Origin: CAYQIM01 sp964417555
Lineage (GTDB): Bacteria; Pseudomonadota; Gammaproteobacteria; Diplorickettsiales; Diplorickettsiaceae
Direction of reading: 5' to 3'
Assembly: GCA_964417555.1 (NCBI GenBank)
Contig: CAYQIM010000015.1
Span: 1-37,914, forward strand
Length of the DNA: 37,914 nt
Below, one piece after another: positions 1 to 7,799 of this stretch. The stretch's first letter is position 1. Every line of letters begins with the position of its first letter. The translations under genes were made by a program, and so were the position numbers. A model generated the notes under the pieces. The model saw only the letters and a list, made by a program, of their open reading frames with translations. It did no database searches and had not been told where the DNA came from.

Positions 1-100
1 CGGCGTGATGCGTTTCCTGCTTCGCCCGTCAACGCACGCCTATCGCGGGCTCCTCAACTTCGCATTGCTTCCGCAATGCTCTCATTGTCTCGTCGAATGT
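1..100. repeat. GC-rich palindromic repeat-like segment at window edge
   Basis: This stretch is visibly richer in G+C than the AT-rich genes beside it. It contains a perfect 7-bp inverted repeat (GCATTGC at 62-68, GCAATGC at 73-79, loop TTCC) and a looser GCCCG/CGGGC pairing further left. The permease reading frame on the minus strand loses family similarity where it enters this segment and stops at 82. The simplest reading is a palindromic interspersed repeat, or the end of a mobile element, inserted in the permease gene. No transposase is visible. Only one copy lies in the window, so repeat status is inferred. Confidence 0.4.
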
Positions 101-1068
101 TCATTCAAAGCCATTCCATATAAAATGCGTGAAGTCGCTGCTGTGTAAACCAGTGTAGTCCCCAACGGGGAAAATGCGGCATCAAGCAACAATAATAGCG
201 CGACTACACTAAGCCCTAACAGGAAGGTTAAGCCTACTAACGGACCACTATCGCCAGGAAATGTAAGCTGATGCCAACCCTGCTGAAGATATATCTTTGG
301 CACCGCCATTAGGAAAGCAAGTTGCAAGGTAAAATATAAAACAAACCCAATTAATACCGCACCCAGCATGACGATAGGGATCGTTTTTTGTGGATTTTTT
401 ACTTCTCCTGCCAACATCAAGCCATTCTGAAATCCTGTAAAAGCAAATGCAATGCCTCCTGCCGATAAGGCAGAAAATATTTGCATCCAACTTTCTCCTG
501 TCGATAGATTCAAGTGAACATTTGAAAAAGTAGGCGCCGAATGAATTAAAGCAGCAATGACAATAGAAGGAATAATAAACTTTATAATACTGGCATACTT
601 ATTACATTCAGCAAGAAATTTAATACCATAGGTATTAAGTATCACAATTGCAAATAGAATCGCTATCGCTAGCATATAACCGACGTGCGAAAGCTTAAAA
701 TAGGATGCTTCTTTAACAATCAATAACGGGAAAAAGTGACTGCTATACTGTAAGATTGCCTGAACTTCTATCGGCGCCATCACCACATAAGATAACCAGG
801 TTACCCATGAAAATAAAAAACCGACTTCCCTACCATGTGTAAACGTCGGGTAATTAGACATTCCTCCAGACAAGGGTAGCATTGCCCCTAATTCACAAAG
901 CGGTAGCGCGATAAATAGCATAAAAAAAGCTGCCATTATCCAGCTTATTAATGCATTAGGGCCCGCCATTTGTGCGCCAATAAAAGGCGTAAATAACCAG
1001 CCTGAACCAATCATACCACCCGCGGCAACAATCAGCACATTGGTGGTAGAAATATCACGTTTTAACAA
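82..1068 (-). pseudogene. APC-family amino acid permease, C-terminally truncated
   Basis: The 328 residues form the N-terminal two thirds of an APC-superfamily amino-acid transporter of the inner membrane. TM1 carries the family's glycine-rich substrate site (GGMIGSGWLF, about residues 17-26), and about eight further hydrophobic helices follow. Family members run to roughly 450-550 residues. Here similarity ends after SRILYGMALN, near residue 322, and six unrelated residues precede the stop, exactly where the GC-rich palindromic segment begins. The start is TTG at 1068, supported by a strong Shine-Dalgarno (AGGGAGG) just upstream, so expression signals look intact. The last transmembrane helices are missing, so it is probably non-functional. 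The transported amino acid cannot be told. Confidence 0.75.
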
Positions 1069-1139
1069 ATTTACCTCCCTGTAAATCGCTAAGTTTTACC
1101 CTAAGGATAGCTGATATAACGCTTGTACTTGCAACAGCG

Positions 1140-1868
1140 TCAATTCTCGGGAATACCTAGGCTTTCTCGTTGTTTTTTACATAGCTGTTTAATTCCAAAT
1201 TCGGCTAATTCTAATAAGTAATTAAACTCTTTTTTTGAAAAAGGCTTTTTTTCAGCAGTTGCTTGCAATTCAAGTAATTCTCCTCGTTCGGTCATAACTA
1301 CATTCATATCCGTATCTGCTTTAGAATCTTCAGCATAATCTAAATCCAAAATGGGTTTCCCTTGATAAATACCTACCGAAACCGCTGCGACAAGGGAACG
1401 TAAGGGATATTGCTTAAATCCATCTTTTGCTTTTATAAACGCTAAAGCGTCCACTAGTGCAACGCAAGCACCGGTAATAGCAGCAGTGCGTGTTCCGCCA
1501 TCGGCTTGAATTACGTCACAATCTAGCTGAATAGTATTTTCACCTAATTCTGCTAGGTTAACACTGGTCCGCAAAACTCGCCCGATCAAACGCTGAATTT
1601 CCAAGGTTCGACCTGCTTGCTTACCACGACTCGCCTCTCGATCCATACGCAAGTGCGTTGAGCGGGGTAACATTCCATATTCAGCAGTAATCCAACCTTG
1701 ACCTGAGCCTTTCAAAAACTTAGGCACGCCCGTAAGAACACTGGCATTACAGATCACCTTGGTATTACCAAACTCAATCAACACTGATCCTTCTGCATAG
1801 GGCGTATACGCGCGAGTGATCTGAATAGATCGAAGCTCATCAATTGCACGTAGAGTAGAACGTATCAT
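1140..1868 (-). CDS. rph: Ribonuclease PH
   Basis: This is a phosphorolytic 3'-to-5' exoribonuclease that trims tRNA precursors, using phosphate and releasing nucleoside diphosphates; it works in the cytoplasm as a hexameric ring. The 242-residue protein is full length for the family (about 238). It shows the RNase PH core from the start: YAEGSVLIEFGNTKVIC near residues 24-40, GWITAEYGMLPRSTHLR near 59-75, the RxGKQAGRTLEIQRLIGR segment near 81-97, and the DCDVIQADGGTRTAAITGA signature near 117-135. The ATG is preceded by AAGGA at good spacing. It diverges from yicC-gmk, an arrangement common in gammaproteobacteria, so the 94-bp gap should hold both promoters. Confidence 0.96.
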   Translation of the reverse strand: MIRSTLRAIDELRSIQITRAYTPYAEGSVLIEFGNTKVICNASVLTGVPKFLKGSGQGWITAEYGMLPRSTHLRMDREASRGKQAGRTLEIQRLIGRVLRTSVNLAELGENTIQLDCDVIQADGGTRTAAITGACVALVDALAFIKAKDGFKQYPLRSLVAAVSVGIYQGKPILDLDYAEDSKADTDMNVVMTERGELLELQATAEKKPFSKKEFNYLLELAEFGIKQLCKKQRESLGIPEN

Positions 1869-1962
1869 TATTTTTCCTTCTATAAAAACTAGATTTTATT
1901 TAAAAAGTCACTAGAATAGAGGTCGAGGCAAGCCATTATACTTTTCTAAGCCAACAATTAAT

Positions 1963-2829
1963 ATGATCTGTAGCATGACGGCTTTTGCCAGAAAAGAAAA
2001 ACAAGCGAGTTGGGGATGTGCAACTTGGGAATTGCGTAGCGTCAATCACCGCTATCTCGAGATCAGCCTCTCTTTACCTGAACCTTTAAGCTTTTTAGAA
2101 CCCCTCATCCGCAGACAATTGGCAACTCAAGTTTTTCGTGGAAGAGTGGATGTAAAATTACGTTATAAGTCTCCTACCAATAAAGCAGTCCCCATTGAAA
2201 TTGATGAAATCTTAGCAGGCTCTATTATCCAGGCCTATGATAAGCTGGCTAGCTTAGCTAACTCTGCATGCCCTCTAAATCCCAGTGAATTATTACGTTG
2301 GCCTCACCTTTTAAAACTTCCTGACTTTGCCTATACCTCATTGCAACCTAAGTTGCTGGCTTTATTCTCAGAAACATTAAGTAAGCTATGTATAGCACGA
2401 ACTCGGGAAGGAAAAGCTATATTAGATGTGATCGAACAACGCTTAATTAAATTACAGACTCTCATTGACAAGATAAAAAAACAATCACCTGAGATTCTTA
2501 GCTTACAGCGGGAAAAAATCCTAGCACGCCTAATTGATATCAAAACAAGCTTAGACCCTAACCGTATAGAACAGGAAATGCTATTATTCACTCAAAAAAC
2601 TGATGTTGCAGAAGAATTAGACCGCTTACAGATCCATCTTAACGAATTTCAAAAAAATCTTAAACAAACCCACGCCTCGGGCAAACAACTTGATTTCTTA
2701 CTCCAAGAGATGAATCGTGAGGCCAATACCTTAACCTCTAAGTCGCAAAATGCGGAACTTAGCTTAATGGCTGTCAGCGCGAAAGTTTTAATTGAAGAAA
2801 TACGCGAACAAGTGCAAAACATTGAGTAA
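1963..2829 (+). CDS. yicC: YicC family endoribonuclease
   Basis: This is a 288-residue protein of the YicC/YloC family, cytoplasmic endoribonucleases linked to small-RNA turnover. The N-terminal YicC_N domain opens with the family start MICSMTAFARKE, followed by the conserved WELRSVNHRYLEISLSLPE stretch (about residues 22-40). The C-terminal DUF1527 part ends with FLLQEMNREANTLTSKS and the usual VLIEEIREQVQNIE tail. Length matches the family. The ATG at 1963 gives the canonical N-terminus although no strong Shine-Dalgarno is seen. It is transcribed with gmk, whose ATG lies four bases after this stop, and is divergent from rph. Confidence 0.94.
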   Translation: MICSMTAFARKEKQASWGCATWELRSVNHRYLEISLSLPEPLSFLEPLIRRQLATQVFRGRVDVKLRYKSPTNKAVPIEIDEILAGSIIQAYDKLASLANSACPLNPSELLRWPHLLKLPDFAYTSLQPKLLALFSETLSKLCIARTREGKAILDVIEQRLIKLQTLIDKIKKQSPEILSLQREKILARLIDIKTSLDPNRIEQEMLLFTQKTDVAEELDRLQIHLNEFQKNLKQTHASGKQLDFLLQEMNREANTLTSKSQNAELSLMAVSAKVLIEEIREQVQNIE

Positions 2830-2833
2830 ATTT

Positions 2834-3457
2834 ATGAAAATTCCCGGTACTCTTTATATTATTTCAGCACCTTCCGGCGGCGGTAAAACCAGTTTAGTGA
2901 ATGCCTTGTTAGAATCCGTATCGAATTTGGAAGTTTCAATTTCTTATACGACACGTGCACCTCGACCCGGCGAAAAAGAAGGCGTGGACTATCATTTCGT
3001 TGATGAAACGCAATTCAAGCAACTTATTCAAGAAAAGGCATTTCTAGAACATGCTATTGTTTTTGGCCATTATTATGGGACTTCTATTGACTGGGTCAGC
3101 AAAAAAATAGAAGCTGGAATCGATATTATTTTAGAGATCGACTGGCAAGGTGCGCGACAAATTAGAGAAAAAATGCCAGAATCAATTGGCATATTTATAA
3201 TTCCTCCTTCTTGGGAAATATTAGAAAAAAGGTTACGGCTTAGAGCCCAAGACGAAGAAAATGTCATCAATAAACGCATGGCCGATGCAAAAGCAGAATT
3301 AGCGCATTTTGATGAATATGACTATTTAATTCTCAATGAAAACTTTTCTAATGCACTTGCTGACTTAAATGCCATTCTTAGAGTGCGTCGTTTACGAAGC
3401 GGCGTGCAAAAAAAAGAACTTACTACACTGCTAGAAACTCTGCTCAACAAAGCTTAG
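2834..3457 (+). CDS. gmk: Guanylate kinase
   Basis: This enzyme phosphorylates GMP to GDP with ATP, an essential step in guanine nucleotide supply. The start chosen is ATG 2834, giving 207 residues (the E. coli length) and placing the P-loop SAPSGGGKTS at residues 11-20. An in-frame ATG at 2792 would extend back into yicC and is not favoured. GMP-binding features are present: the SYTTRAPRPGEKEGVDYHFV segment near 37-56, and EIDWQGARQIR near 101-111. The helical lid (RLRLRAQDEENVINKRM) follows. Only four bases separate it from yicC, so the two are translationally coupled. The rpoZ-spoT genes that often follow gmk are absent here. Confidence 0.96.
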   Translation: MKIPGTLYIISAPSGGGKTSLVNALLESVSNLEVSISYTTRAPRPGEKEGVDYHFVDETQFKQLIQEKAFLEHAIVFGHYYGTSIDWVSKKIEAGIDIILEIDWQGARQIREKMPESIGIFIIPPSWEILEKRLRLRAQDEENVINKRMADAKAELAHFDEYDYLILNENFSNALADLNAILRVRRLRSGVQKKELTTLLETLLNKA

Positions 3458-3460
3458 TTT

Positions 3461-3476
3461 GAGAACGCTCGTTCTC
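3461..3476 (+). terminator. Short GC-containing hairpin after gmk
   Basis: A perfect inverted repeat, GAGAACG / CGTTCTC, lies four bases after the gmk stop codon. It folds as a 6-bp stem with a GCTC loop. No run of T follows, so it may be an mRNA 3'-end stabiliser rather than a full intrinsic terminator. The AT-rich hairpin at 3533-3550 is the better terminator for yicC-gmk. Confidence 0.4.
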
Positions 3477-3532
3477 TAAGATACGTACTTTTAATTTGAC
3501 AGCAAGGTATATCTCCTATCACGCGACGGAGC

Positions 3533-3550
3533 AAAGACAAAGTCTTTTTT
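3533..3550 (+). terminator. Intrinsic terminator candidate downstream of gmk
   Basis: AAAGAC at 3533-3538 pairs with GTCTTT at 3542-3547 around an AAA loop, followed by more T residues to 3550. An alternative pairing, GACAAA with TTTGTC at 3548-3553, uses the same sequence. It sits between convergent gmk and the SIMPL gene, so it could serve both strands. Confidence 0.5.
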
Positions 3551-3587
3551 GTCACACTATTAAAGGAGCAACAAATGCCGAAATAGC

Positions 3588-4322
3588 TCATCTTGTGTTA
3601 TGCGTTTGCAGCTCAAATACCGCCTCAACCTGATCATCAAACTGAATGTTTTCTTGTTCATAAGTTTTTTCTGGGCTACCGGGCGATGCGACCTTTATAC
3701 TGTTATACATCACCGGTCTGGGTTGATAATTATTTACGTGATAGCGAATACTATAGACAGGTCCCAGTTTGACTTTAAAACCCTCAGCAAGCGAATGCGC
3801 TTGCGAAATAGCATTCTCAATGGCTTTTTTGCGCGCCTGGTCGTGGTAAATAGTCGGATTCGCCACCCCCAATTTTACATCACGGATCTCATTCAGACCG
3901 GATTTTAGTGCTCCATCCAATAGCGCATTGAGTTTATCTACTTGTCGCACTGTTACCTGAACTTGGCGCACCGCACGGTAACGTTTTAACACCGCTTCGC
4001 CCGTTTTTGGATAATCGTATTCTGGCTGCGTACTTAAATTAGCCGCATTAATATCTTTTTTCTCAATGCCGTTTTTACGTAAAAAATCAAAATATTGCAC
4101 GACACGGTTATCGACTTGTTTTTTAGCCTGTTCAGCATCTTTAACAGATATACTTACCTCTATTGAGATAGTCGCCATATCTGGAGTTGCATCAACACTA
4201 CCCGTGCCCGAAGTGATAATATAAGGCCCATTTGGCAATTCGGCAGCTTGAGCTTGTAAAGCCATAGGTAATAGCCCTCCTAATCCTATCATTGTAACCA
4301 AAGTCAACGTTTTTAACTTCAT
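3588..4322 (-). CDS. SIMPL (DUF541) domain periplasmic protein, YggE-like
   Basis: This 244-residue exported protein is of the SIMPL/DUF541 family, to which E. coli YggE belongs; YggE has been linked to reduced oxidative stress, but the molecular activity of the family is not settled. An N-terminal signal peptide covers residues 1-27 (hydrophobic TLVTMIGLGGLLPMAL, likely cleavage after AQA). The mature part starts with the characteristic SGTGSVDATPDMATISIEVS (about 38-57). The central AANLSTQPEYDY and the C-terminal ARKKAIENAISQAHSLAEGFKVKLG segments are also typical. The length is normal. It is divergent from the PLD-type nuclease gene and convergent with gmk. Confidence 0.88.
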   Translation of the reverse strand: MKLKTLTLVTMIGLGGLLPMALQAQAAELPNGPYIITSGTGSVDATPDMATISIEVSISVKDAEQAKKQVDNRVVQYFDFLRKNGIEKKDINAANLSTQPEYDYPKTGEAVLKRYRAVRQVQVTVRQVDKLNALLDGALKSGLNEIRDVKLGVANPTIYHDQARKKAIENAISQAHSLAEGFKVKLGPVYSIRYHVNNYQPRPVMYNSIKVASPGSPEKTYEQENIQFDDQVEAVFELQTHNTR

Positions 4323-4524
4323 GTTGCCCCCTAAATAAATACAGACAATGAGGAAATAATCAAACTTTCCTTTGTTAACAACAAGATAAATATAGTAGGA
4401 TATCTAGTTTTTTAGCAACAAATATCAACATTAAAAATATTAACTAACATTAGTTCGAGTTAAAGTTGACGTTTTTTTATTAAACCCTAGGGTAAAGGCG
4501 CTTATTAACTAAAACAGATTTTTA

Positions 4525-5175
4525 ATGCGTATTTTTTCTAACTTAGCTACAATCTACTTTTTTCCATTAATAAACAAAATAATGTTAAAGTGTATTTTAA
4601 TTAGTCTACTATTCACTGTTGCGTACGCGGTACCCACACTAGCTGGTAACTATTCAGCAACTTATCCCCAAATACAAGTTTGCTTCACACCAGGTCAAGA
4701 CTGCACGACGCAAATTACAGACGTGTTAGATACGGCAAAAAAATCTATTTTCGTACAAGCCTATAGTTTCACCTCGGTTCCTATTGCCAAACATCTTATT
4801 GAAGCAAAAAACCGCGGTGTTGTTGTCAAAGTGATCTTAGATAAAAGCCAGAAATCAGAAAAATATAGCGCTTCACGTTTTTTATTAAATCAACATATCC
4901 CAGTTTGGATCAACTATAAACCGGCTATTGCACATAATAAAATTATGATCATTGATGGCACAAAGGTCATTACTGGCTCATTTAATTTCACCAAGGCAGC
5001 GCAAAGCAAAAATGCGGAAAATGTCTTGATTATTCAGGATACTGCACTTGCAAAACGCTATATGGAAAATTGGCAGCAACGGCAACTTGTTTCGACAGCT
5101 TTAGACTCAGCGCTGGTGAAAAAAGCTAAATATGCTTCTCACTCTCACCCATCCTTATTTTCCTTTAAATTCTAA
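4525..5175 (+). CDS. Secreted phospholipase D-family nuclease (single HKD motif)
   Basis: This is a 216-residue member of the PLD superfamily with one HKD motif, AHNKIMIID (H137, K139, D144), followed by GSFNFTKAA (from G151). A single motif is typical of the Nuc-type endonucleases, which dimerise to make one active site; such proteins act as periplasmic or secreted nucleases. The N-terminus is hydrophobic. An internal ATG at 4582 (M20) would give a more conventional signal peptide (ILISLLFTVAYAVPTLAG), so the true start is uncertain, and neither start has a clear Shine-Dalgarno. In intracellular bacteria some PLD-family proteins are effectors, but nothing here decides between nuclease and lipase. 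A strong hairpin follows the stop. Confidence 0.85.
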   Translation: MRIFSNLATIYFFPLINKIMLKCILISLLFTVAYAVPTLAGNYSATYPQIQVCFTPGQDCTTQITDVLDTAKKSIFVQAYSFTSVPIAKHLIEAKNRGVVVKVILDKSQKSEKYSASRFLLNQHIPVWINYKPAIAHNKIMIIDGTKVITGSFNFTKAAQSKNAENVLIIQDTALAKRYMENWQQRQLVSTALDSALVKKAKYASHSHPSLFSFKF

Positions 5176-5182
5176 GATTGCT

Positions 5183-5211
5183 AAACTGTCATTTAAATTC
5201 AATGACAGTTT
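5183..5211. terminator. Bidirectional hairpin terminator between convergent genes
   Basis: This is an 11-bp perfect stem, AAACTGTCATT (5183-5193) with AATGACAGTTT (5201-5211), around a 7-base loop. It lies a few bases after the PLD-family stop codon and before the end of the convergent C48-like gene. The stem ends in TTT on one strand and TTTAG on the other, so it could terminate both transcripts. Confidence 0.65.
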
Positions 5212-5221
5212 GTGCAACTTG

Positions 5222-5247
5222 TTTCGAAAATCTCATTATTTTCGAAA
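5222..5247 (-). terminator. Second hairpin overlapping the C48-like stop codon
   Basis: TTTCGAAAAT (5222-5231) and ATTTTCGAAA (5238-5247) form a perfect 10-bp stem with a 6-base loop. The stem includes the last codons and stop of the minus-strand protease gene. No clear T-run follows on the minus strand. It may protect the 3' end or terminate together with the 5183-5211 hairpin. Confidence 0.45.
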
Positions 5248-6087
5248 AGAATTTACTTTAGCAGAGTTTTCTTGACACGATGAAACAACTGAATTTTCAG
5301 CTCTATAAAAGCCTACGCGAGTAAGAGGATTCGTATTTGACATACCTCCAGCTTGTAATACTTTTAATAGTCGCTGATTTATTGCAATTCTTTCTTCAAT
5401 ACAGTTAAGCTGCTCCTCACGTAGCAAAGAAACTTGTTTTGGAACTAATCGCTGTTCAGCACCAATTATTCTTCTAGTGGATTCAACAACGATAGGGCCG
5501 CAATCTACCGAATTTTTTTGTATTGCATCGTTAAATATGTGCACTTTTGAATCATCTGTTTTCACGCCAAAAGAGTTCAACGCATCTTTAAGAAATTGAC
5601 CTAATTCTATTAATCTGGCCGTTGCAGGTGACTTATTACCTTTATAAGTCAAATTGATATCTTGTCCACAACCATTGCCGAATGGATCGAAAATAGCGAT
5701 TTTAGCTGGAGAATTGCCTTTTTGCGGATAAACAATGGCGGCAATCCAATGCATACCCATATAAGCTTGCTGACTATGATTTGTTTTCTGTTTACTCAAA
5801 ATATTTATAGGTATGACAATCGGGCGCGTATCTGCTTCAAGATAGCTATTCATTATCAAATCGATCAGTGCATTCTTATTCATCTGACTTAAATCAAAAG
5901 GCAATACGCTAGAAATAAACACTTTATCTTTTGGTAATAGCAAATTAAGTAGCACGTCGATATCTTCATCTTCATACAAAGTGGTTGGAGAATAAGCTTT
6001 CATTTTATTGAAAATTTTTATCAACGATTGATTTTCTTTTTCTATTTGTAGGATTTTTTCTTGTACAGGCATAAACTCATCACTCAC
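5236..6087 (-). CDS. Putative Ulp1/C48-like cysteine protease (candidate deubiquitinase/deSUMOylase effector)
   Basis: This 283-residue protein carries the catalytic pattern of clan CE ubiquitin-like proteases: His113 in MGMHWIAAIV, Asp134 in AIFDPFGN, Gln190 and Cys196 in IQKNSVDCGP, with the oxyanion Gln six residues before the nucleophile as in Ulp1. Upstream, LYEDEDIDVLLNLLL (about 38-52) resembles the motif that opens the Ulp1 fold. Bacterial members (for example ElaD, SseL, ChlaDub and several Legionella and Rickettsia proteins) remove ubiquitin, SUMO or NEDD8 from host proteins, or acetylate targets (YopJ). No signal peptide is visible, which fits delivery by a type IV secretion system. 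The start is GTG 6087; ATG 6072 is possible. The substrate is unknown. Confidence 0.72.
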   Translation of the reverse strand: MSDEFMPVQEKILQIEKENQSLIKIFNKMKAYSPTTLYEDEDIDVLLNLLLPKDKVFISSVLPFDLSQMNKNALIDLIMNSYLEADTRPIVIPINILSKQKTNHSQQAYMGMHWIAAIVYPQKGNSPAKIAIFDPFGNGCGQDINLTYKGNKSPATARLIELGQFLKDALNSFGVKTDDSKVHIFNDAIQKNSVDCGPIVVESTRRIIGAEQRLVPKQVSLLREEQLNCIEERIAINQRLLKVLQAGGMSNTNPLTRVGFYRAENSVVSSCQENSAKVNSFRK

Positions 6088-6249
6088 TATGAAATTTAAA
6101 CCTGTATTTTAAGGAACAAAAATTAAATATTTATGAGAAGATACTTAAAATAAGCTTAGATAATGCGTGTTAATTTCCTCTAGCGATAAGAAGGGGGTAT
6201 TTGTACTAGCTACTGAATTTTTTTGTAAAGATCTTTTTAAACGCTTGCA

Positions 6250-7698
6250 CTAAGCAAATTTAATACTGGCACGTAATTGGCCAACAGTAGAGCGCGCGCC
6301 GCTCGCACTGGGATTTAATACGGTTACGGGAGAGGTGGTTTGATCAATAACAGAACCCTCCCCTGCGCTATAATCCCTATCTTGGAACACAGCGACGCCC
6401 ATATCAAACCATTTAGCTATATTCATCATGTAATCTATATAGAGGCGACGTCTAGGTAAAAAGGTTGCTAGATTTGAAGTTTGCTGATAACCAATCGCGA
6501 TACGTGACTGATGCGCTATAGCTGGAAAGGTTAAGCCCGCTTCTAAACCCCAAGCCTTAAATTTTTTTAATGTCAATGCAGGCAAAATCCCAGGGGGGAA
6601 AATATCAAGAAGAACATCAATAGGAACGGCTAAGAATGTAGGGCTCGTTAAACCGCGCGTCGTTGCTACGTAATGGCCATTGGCATCAAAAGGACCAAAA
6701 GTCACATCGGCATTCACATCATAGGCCGGTGCTTTATGAGGCGGAAACCCTGAATTACCCGCTGAAAACTCTAAAAAGGGACTCGTGTAATATGAGGATA
6801 GAAAGTTAGCATCAGCAATATTAGCCACATAACCCGCATTCAGGTTAACTTTCTTATCAAACCCATTAAATGCATAATCTACATCTACACCCCCATTTTG
6901 TATACGACGTGTAAACCCACCATCCGTTAATTTACGATTACCCGCAAATGTATATATGGAGCCATAAAACCCGTTAGGGATAACTACCCCCAATTGTACC
7001 GTCGGTGCATTGATCGCTGTAAATAATTGGGTTGGGTTCTCACTCTGGACAAAGGCATACGGATCGTACTGGCCAAACGGTACGTATTCTTTACCGACCC
7101 GTAGATAGAACGGCAAACGTTGAAAATTACCTATTGTTGCGTAAGCGGTATCCAAATTACTTGAAAATCCACTACCATTATTAACTGGCGCATAGATAAA
7201 GAGAGAATTAGGAAGCGCATAAGGACCTTGAAAACTAGAAATTAAATCAGAAACTTCTCTAGGAAATAAACCAGAGATTGCCGTTAAGGACGAATAGACT
7301 AAGGAAGCTTTTGCCGTCATCCAATTATTTACACGCGCATCGACAAACAAATTAGCATTATTTAATAATAGATCACTCGCACGACCACCTTTTGTAGGTG
7401 CCAACGGTGCAAGGTTCGGAATACCACGCTCTGTATTAACCGCTAAAAAAACGGGTGGTCGATTAGCAAGATAAGCGTCTGTATTTATCCAACCACTAAC
7501 GTTAATTCGACACGTCCAACCACAAGGTTGATCAAATCCACCCGGTTGATTTTGATCGCTGAGCATATCAAATTTATCCATTTGATCGCGCAGCACATCT
7601 TGTTCATAAGCCACATTCAGCTCATATAATCCACTCGCCCAAAGGGGTGAACTTATTCCTATCGCTATCAACGCTGCTATTGCTGCTTTCAGTTTCAT
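6250..7698 (-). CDS. LbtU-like siderophore porin / outer-membrane beta-barrel
   Basis: This is a 482-residue outer-membrane protein with a clear signal peptide (residues 1-22, ending SSPLWAS). It then has a short coiled segment (about 30-50), a cysteine pair in QPCGWTCRI and alternating beta-strand sequence to the C-terminal SIKFA, whose terminal aromatic residue pattern is typical of barrels. Segments such as FYLRVGKEYVPFGQYDPYA and GGVDVDYAFNG resemble the LbtU family, the TonB-independent legiobactin receptor of Legionella and relatives. A Shine-Dalgarno (AAGGATG) precedes the ATG. It follows the RND permease by about 100 bp on the same strand and may be co-transcribed. Family assignment is from memory of motifs; a generic porin remains possible. 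Confidence 0.65.
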   Translation of the reverse strand: MKLKAAIAALIAIGISSPLWASGLYELNVAYEQDVLRDQMDKFDMLSDQNQPGGFDQPCGWTCRINVSGWINTDAYLANRPPVFLAVNTERGIPNLAPLAPTKGGRASDLLLNNANLFVDARVNNWMTAKASLVYSSLTAISGLFPREVSDLISSFQGPYALPNSLFIYAPVNNGSGFSSNLDTAYATIGNFQRLPFYLRVGKEYVPFGQYDPYAFVQSENPTQLFTAINAPTVQLGVVIPNGFYGSIYTFAGNRKLTDGGFTRRIQNGGVDVDYAFNGFDKKVNLNAGYVANIADANFLSSYYTSPFLEFSAGNSGFPPHKAPAYDVNADVTFGPFDANGHYVATTRGLTSPTFLAVPIDVLLDIFPPGILPALTLKKFKAWGLEAGLTFPAIAHQSRIAIGYQQTSNLATFLPRRRLYIDYMMNIAKWFDMGVAVFQDRDYSAGEGSVIDQTTSPVTVLNPSASGARSTVGQLRASIKFA

Positions 7699-7799
7699 TG
7701 CTTATCATCCTTATAAGATATATCTGAAAAAGGATAGCAATCTTCTGAAAGTATCTCAAATAACTAAAATGATCCTGCGTTTCGAAACCCTGACGTTTC

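Noticed and set aside
2792..2833. Longer N-terminus for guanylate kinase
   Set aside because: It would overlap yicC and add 14 residues absent from the family; ATG 2834 gives the standard 207 residues.
6180..6249. AAAGATCTTT palindrome downstream of the porin gene as terminator
   Set aside because: It has no loop, so it cannot form a stable hairpin terminator.
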